Of a stretch of DNA of 15,808 nt, positions 13,782 to 15,808 are shown piece by piece (the first letter of the stretch is position 1; each line of letters begins with the position of its first letter). The notes under the pieces were generated by a model. It did not search any database, was not told the origin of the DNA, and saw nothing but the letters and a program-made list of their open reading frames with translations. The stretch comes from Hyphomicrobiales bacterium (GTDB lineage: Bacteria; Pseudomonadota; Alphaproteobacteria; Rhizobiales; Aestuariivirgaceae). The DNA is taken from positions 1 through 15,808 of the forward strand of contig JAAURV010000037.1 in the NCBI GenBank assembly GCA_012032065.1. The letters are read 5' to 3'. The position numbers and the translations under genes were made by a program.

Positions 13782-15808
13782 TCAGTGAATCTCGTTGACG
13801 AGATTTCCGCCTTCCATGAGCTCCTTGCCCTTGGGCCTGCGGATTTCGTCAATGAAATCTTGCATCGCCTTGGACGGAGCAGCGGTCAGCAGCGAGCCCA
13901 CAACCATGCCGATGAAGCCCGCCGGCAGGCCGAACAGCGCGGACGAAATGTTCCGCACGCCGAACCAGTTGGCGATCGTCTGGGCATGGGTATCGAGAGC
14001 CTTCAGTGCCGCGGCCTTGGCCTCAGGCGCCGCACCTTCGTAAGCTGCCTTCAGTTCGTTGAACTTGGTGACAGCCGCATCAGATGCGCCCGAGAGGCTC
14101 GACCACATCTCGTAGAAGCCCACCGCAAAGTAGCGGGTTCCTACAAGATAGTAGAGGCACACGCCGAAGCCCGCAATGATGCCAATGATGGCGCCCAAGC
14201 GGTTGGCGCGCTTCCACCACACGCCGAGGACCAGCGCCGGGAAGAGGCCCGCCGCCGCGATCGAGAAGGCCCAGGACACCATGGCCAGAATGTCCGCCGG
14301 TCTTGTCGATGCCACGTAAGCCGCAATCACTGCGACGACCACGAGCAGGATGCGCGACACGATGAGCCGGCGAGACGTCGGCGCATGGGTGTCGATCATC
14401 TTGTAGTAGATGTCGTGGCTGAGCGCGTTGGCGATGGCCAGCAAGAGGCCGTCGGCCGTCGACAGCGCGGCGGCAAGACCGCCCGCCGCCACGAGGCCGG
14501 CGATCACATAGGGCATGCCCGCGATCTCCGGAGTGGAGAGCACGATCACGTCGTTGTCGATGGCCAGGGCGCCATGGGTGAGTTTGCCCGTGGTGTTGCC
14601 CGCTGCCTGTGCGGCAGCCTGGATCGACTGGGTGAAGATATCCGAAGCAGCGGCGGCCGGATTGGCCTTCACAGCTTCGAACACAACGCCCTGTACGGGA
14701 CCCGACAGCGCCGACCAGCTGGCAAGCGCCGCATCTTTGCCCGCCCCCTTAAGAGTGGCGGCAACGCCTGCCATATCGGTCGCTCCGGCGGCAAGCGCAT
14801 CTTTGACGGCGGCGATGCCTCCGCCAAGGCCCTTCAGCGTAATGCCGTAGATCTTCACCAGATCGAGGTTCGAATAGGTGTTGATCCATGCTGGCAGCGC
14901 ATCGAGGCTCTGTCCAATGACGTTGGTGTAAACTTCCAGCTTCGCGAAGGCCGCATAGGACGGCGCCGTGAAGTAGAGCAGGAAGATGAAGAACAGTGAC
15001 CAGGCCACAGACTTCCGCGCATCACGCACCGACGGCGTCGTGAAGTAGCGCATCAGGATATGGGGCAGAGAGGCCGTGCCCACCATGAGGCAGAGGATCA
15101 ACGCGAAGTAGTTGAGCCTGTCGTAAGTGAGGAAGGCGGAGATGTGCGGTTTCAGCTTTCCCGCCTCGGCAAGGCCGTCAGCGATCATCTGTTGCTCTCG
15201 CGCACCGATATCCTGCAGGGCCTGTCCATACATCAGCTCCGGGACCGGAACTCCGTATTTCTGGGTTGACAGGATGACCACGGGTGTCAGGTAGGCAACG
15301 ATCAACACGATATATTGCGCGACCTGGGTCCATGTGACGGCGCGCATGCCGCCCAGCATCGAGCAGACGAGAATGCCGAGAAGGCCCGCGTAAACCGCGA
15401 CTTCGAAGGGCATGCCGAGGAAGCGCGAGGCGATGATGCCGGTCGCGTAGATCTGCGCCACCACATAGGTGAAGGAGCAGGCCAGCAGAACCAGAACGCC
15501 CAGGAAGCGGGCCACGTGACCGCCATAACGCGCGCCGAGGAAGTCCGGAACGGTATAGGAACCGAATTTCCGCAGGTATGGCGCAAGCAGCACCGACACC
15601 AGCACATATCCGCCGGTCCAGCCGAGCACAAAGGCAAGGCCGTCATAACCCAGGGCGAAGAGCGTGCCGGCCATGCCGATGAAGGAAGCGGCCGACATCC
15701 AGTCGGAGCCCGTCGCCATGCCGTTGTAGAAGGCCGGGACTTTTCGCCCCGCCACATAATACTCGGAAACCTGCGTGGTGCGCGAAACAATGCCGATGAA
15801 GGCATAGA
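13782..15808 (-). CDS. Sodium:solute symporter (SSS family), partial at its N-terminus
   Basis: Inner-membrane Na+-coupled transporter of the SSS/APC fold, at least 675 residues. The open frame continues through the right edge (YAFIGIVSRTTQVSEYYVAG), so the true start lies outside. YYVAGRKVPAFYNGMATGSDWMSA is the conserved segment around helices 1-2 of the acetate-permease-like subgroup. GGLAAALSTADGLLLAI in the later half carries the Ser/Thr-rich Na2-site helix, followed by SHDIYYK. A long loop (about 120 residues, encoded near 14560-14930) rich in Ala and Gly sits before DVIVLSTPEIAGMPYVI. A second Ala-rich insert (FNELKAAYEGAAPEAKAA) lies near the C-terminus. The layout fits the long subfamily often found beside a small DUF4212 subunit, which would lie off the edge. 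Acetate or another short organic acid is a possible substrate, unproven. Confidence 0.9.
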   Translation of the reverse strand, partial: YAFIGIVSRTTQVSEYYVAGRKVPAFYNGMATGSDWMSAASFIGMAGTLFALGYDGLAFVLGWTGGYVLVSVLLAPYLRKFGSYTVPDFLGARYGGHVARFLGVLVLLACSFTYVVAQIYATGIIASRFLGMPFEVAVYAGLLGILVCSMLGGMRAVTWTQVAQYIVLIVAYLTPVVILSTQKYGVPVPELMYGQALQDIGAREQQMIADGLAEAGKLKPHISAFLTYDRLNYFALILCLMVGTASLPHILMRYFTTPSVRDARKSVAWSLFFIFLLYFTAPSYAAFAKLEVYTNVIGQSLDALPAWINTYSNLDLVKIYGITLKGLGGGIAAVKDALAAGATDMAGVAATLKGAGKDAALASWSALSGPVQGVVFEAVKANPAAAASDIFTQSIQAAAQAAGNTTGKLTHGALAIDNDVIVLSTPEIAGMPYVIAGLVAAGGLAAALSTADGLLLAIANALSHDIYYKMIDTHAPTSRRLIVSRILLVVVAVIAAYVASTRPADILAMVSWAFSIAAAGLFPALVLGVWWKRANRLGAIIGIIAGFGVCLYYLVGTRYFAVGFYEMWSSLSGASDAAVTKFNELKAAYEGAAPEAKAAALKALDTHAQTIANWFGVRNISSALFGLPAGFIGMVVGSLLTAAPSKAMQDFIDEIRRPKGKELMEGGNLVNEIH

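Noticed and set aside
13590..14999. A 469-residue plus-strand open frame opposite the symporter
   Set aside because: It starts inside the palindromic element and then runs antisense to the symporter. It is rich in Arg, His and Gly with no family features.

Overview
The window looks like chromosomal DNA from a free-living alphaproteobacterium. The support is high GC with strong G/C third positions, an alphaproteobacterial-style Yej peptide importer, a TadD-type TPR lipoprotein, and REP-like palindromes of a kind common in alphaproteobacteria. Order or family cannot be fixed from the sequence alone. There is no rRNA, tRNA, CRISPR array, transposase or phage gene.

Layout. (1) Bases 1 to about 575 are a mosaic of short pieces of unrelated genes on both strands: a PAS-like piece, a 2-oxoacid:ferredoxin oxidoreductase beta-subunit piece, and a carotenoid-oxygenase piece. 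The last runs into a cytochrome c whose N-terminus is missing. A clear intrinsic terminator follows at 917-950. (2) Bases 1005-9480 are a tightly packed plus-strand operon: two tandem YejA-type solute-binding proteins, permeases YejB and YejE, the double ATPase YejF, and a GhrA-like 2-hydroxyacid dehydrogenase. Junctions overlap or are a few bases apart. (3) Bases 9474-12141 are a minus-strand cluster read as M17 leucyl aminopeptidase, then a small MarR-like regulator, then a cytosolic SH3b-NlpC/P60 (C40) peptidase. (4) Bases 12270-13066 are a TadD-like TPR lipoprotein. (5) Bases 13067-13781 hold no gene but carry two large inverted-repeat structures. (6) Bases 13782-15808 are a minus-strand sodium:solute symporter with its own terminator, running off the right edge.

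How the genes may work together. YejABEF systems import peptides, and the Agrobacterium YejBEF/YepA version imports muropeptides. A doubled binding protein, a signal-less C40 peptidase resembling muropeptide-cleaving enzymes and an aminopeptidase would together make a plausible route for import and breakdown of cell-wall or other peptides. This is inference from family and neighbourhood.

Caution on quality. Three genes (ghrA-like, C40 peptidase, tadD-like) are each broken by what looks like a single-base indel, with conserved protein continuing in the next frame. Together with the mosaic left edge, this suggests assembly or read error at least as strongly as real gene decay. Functions should be read from the repaired frames.
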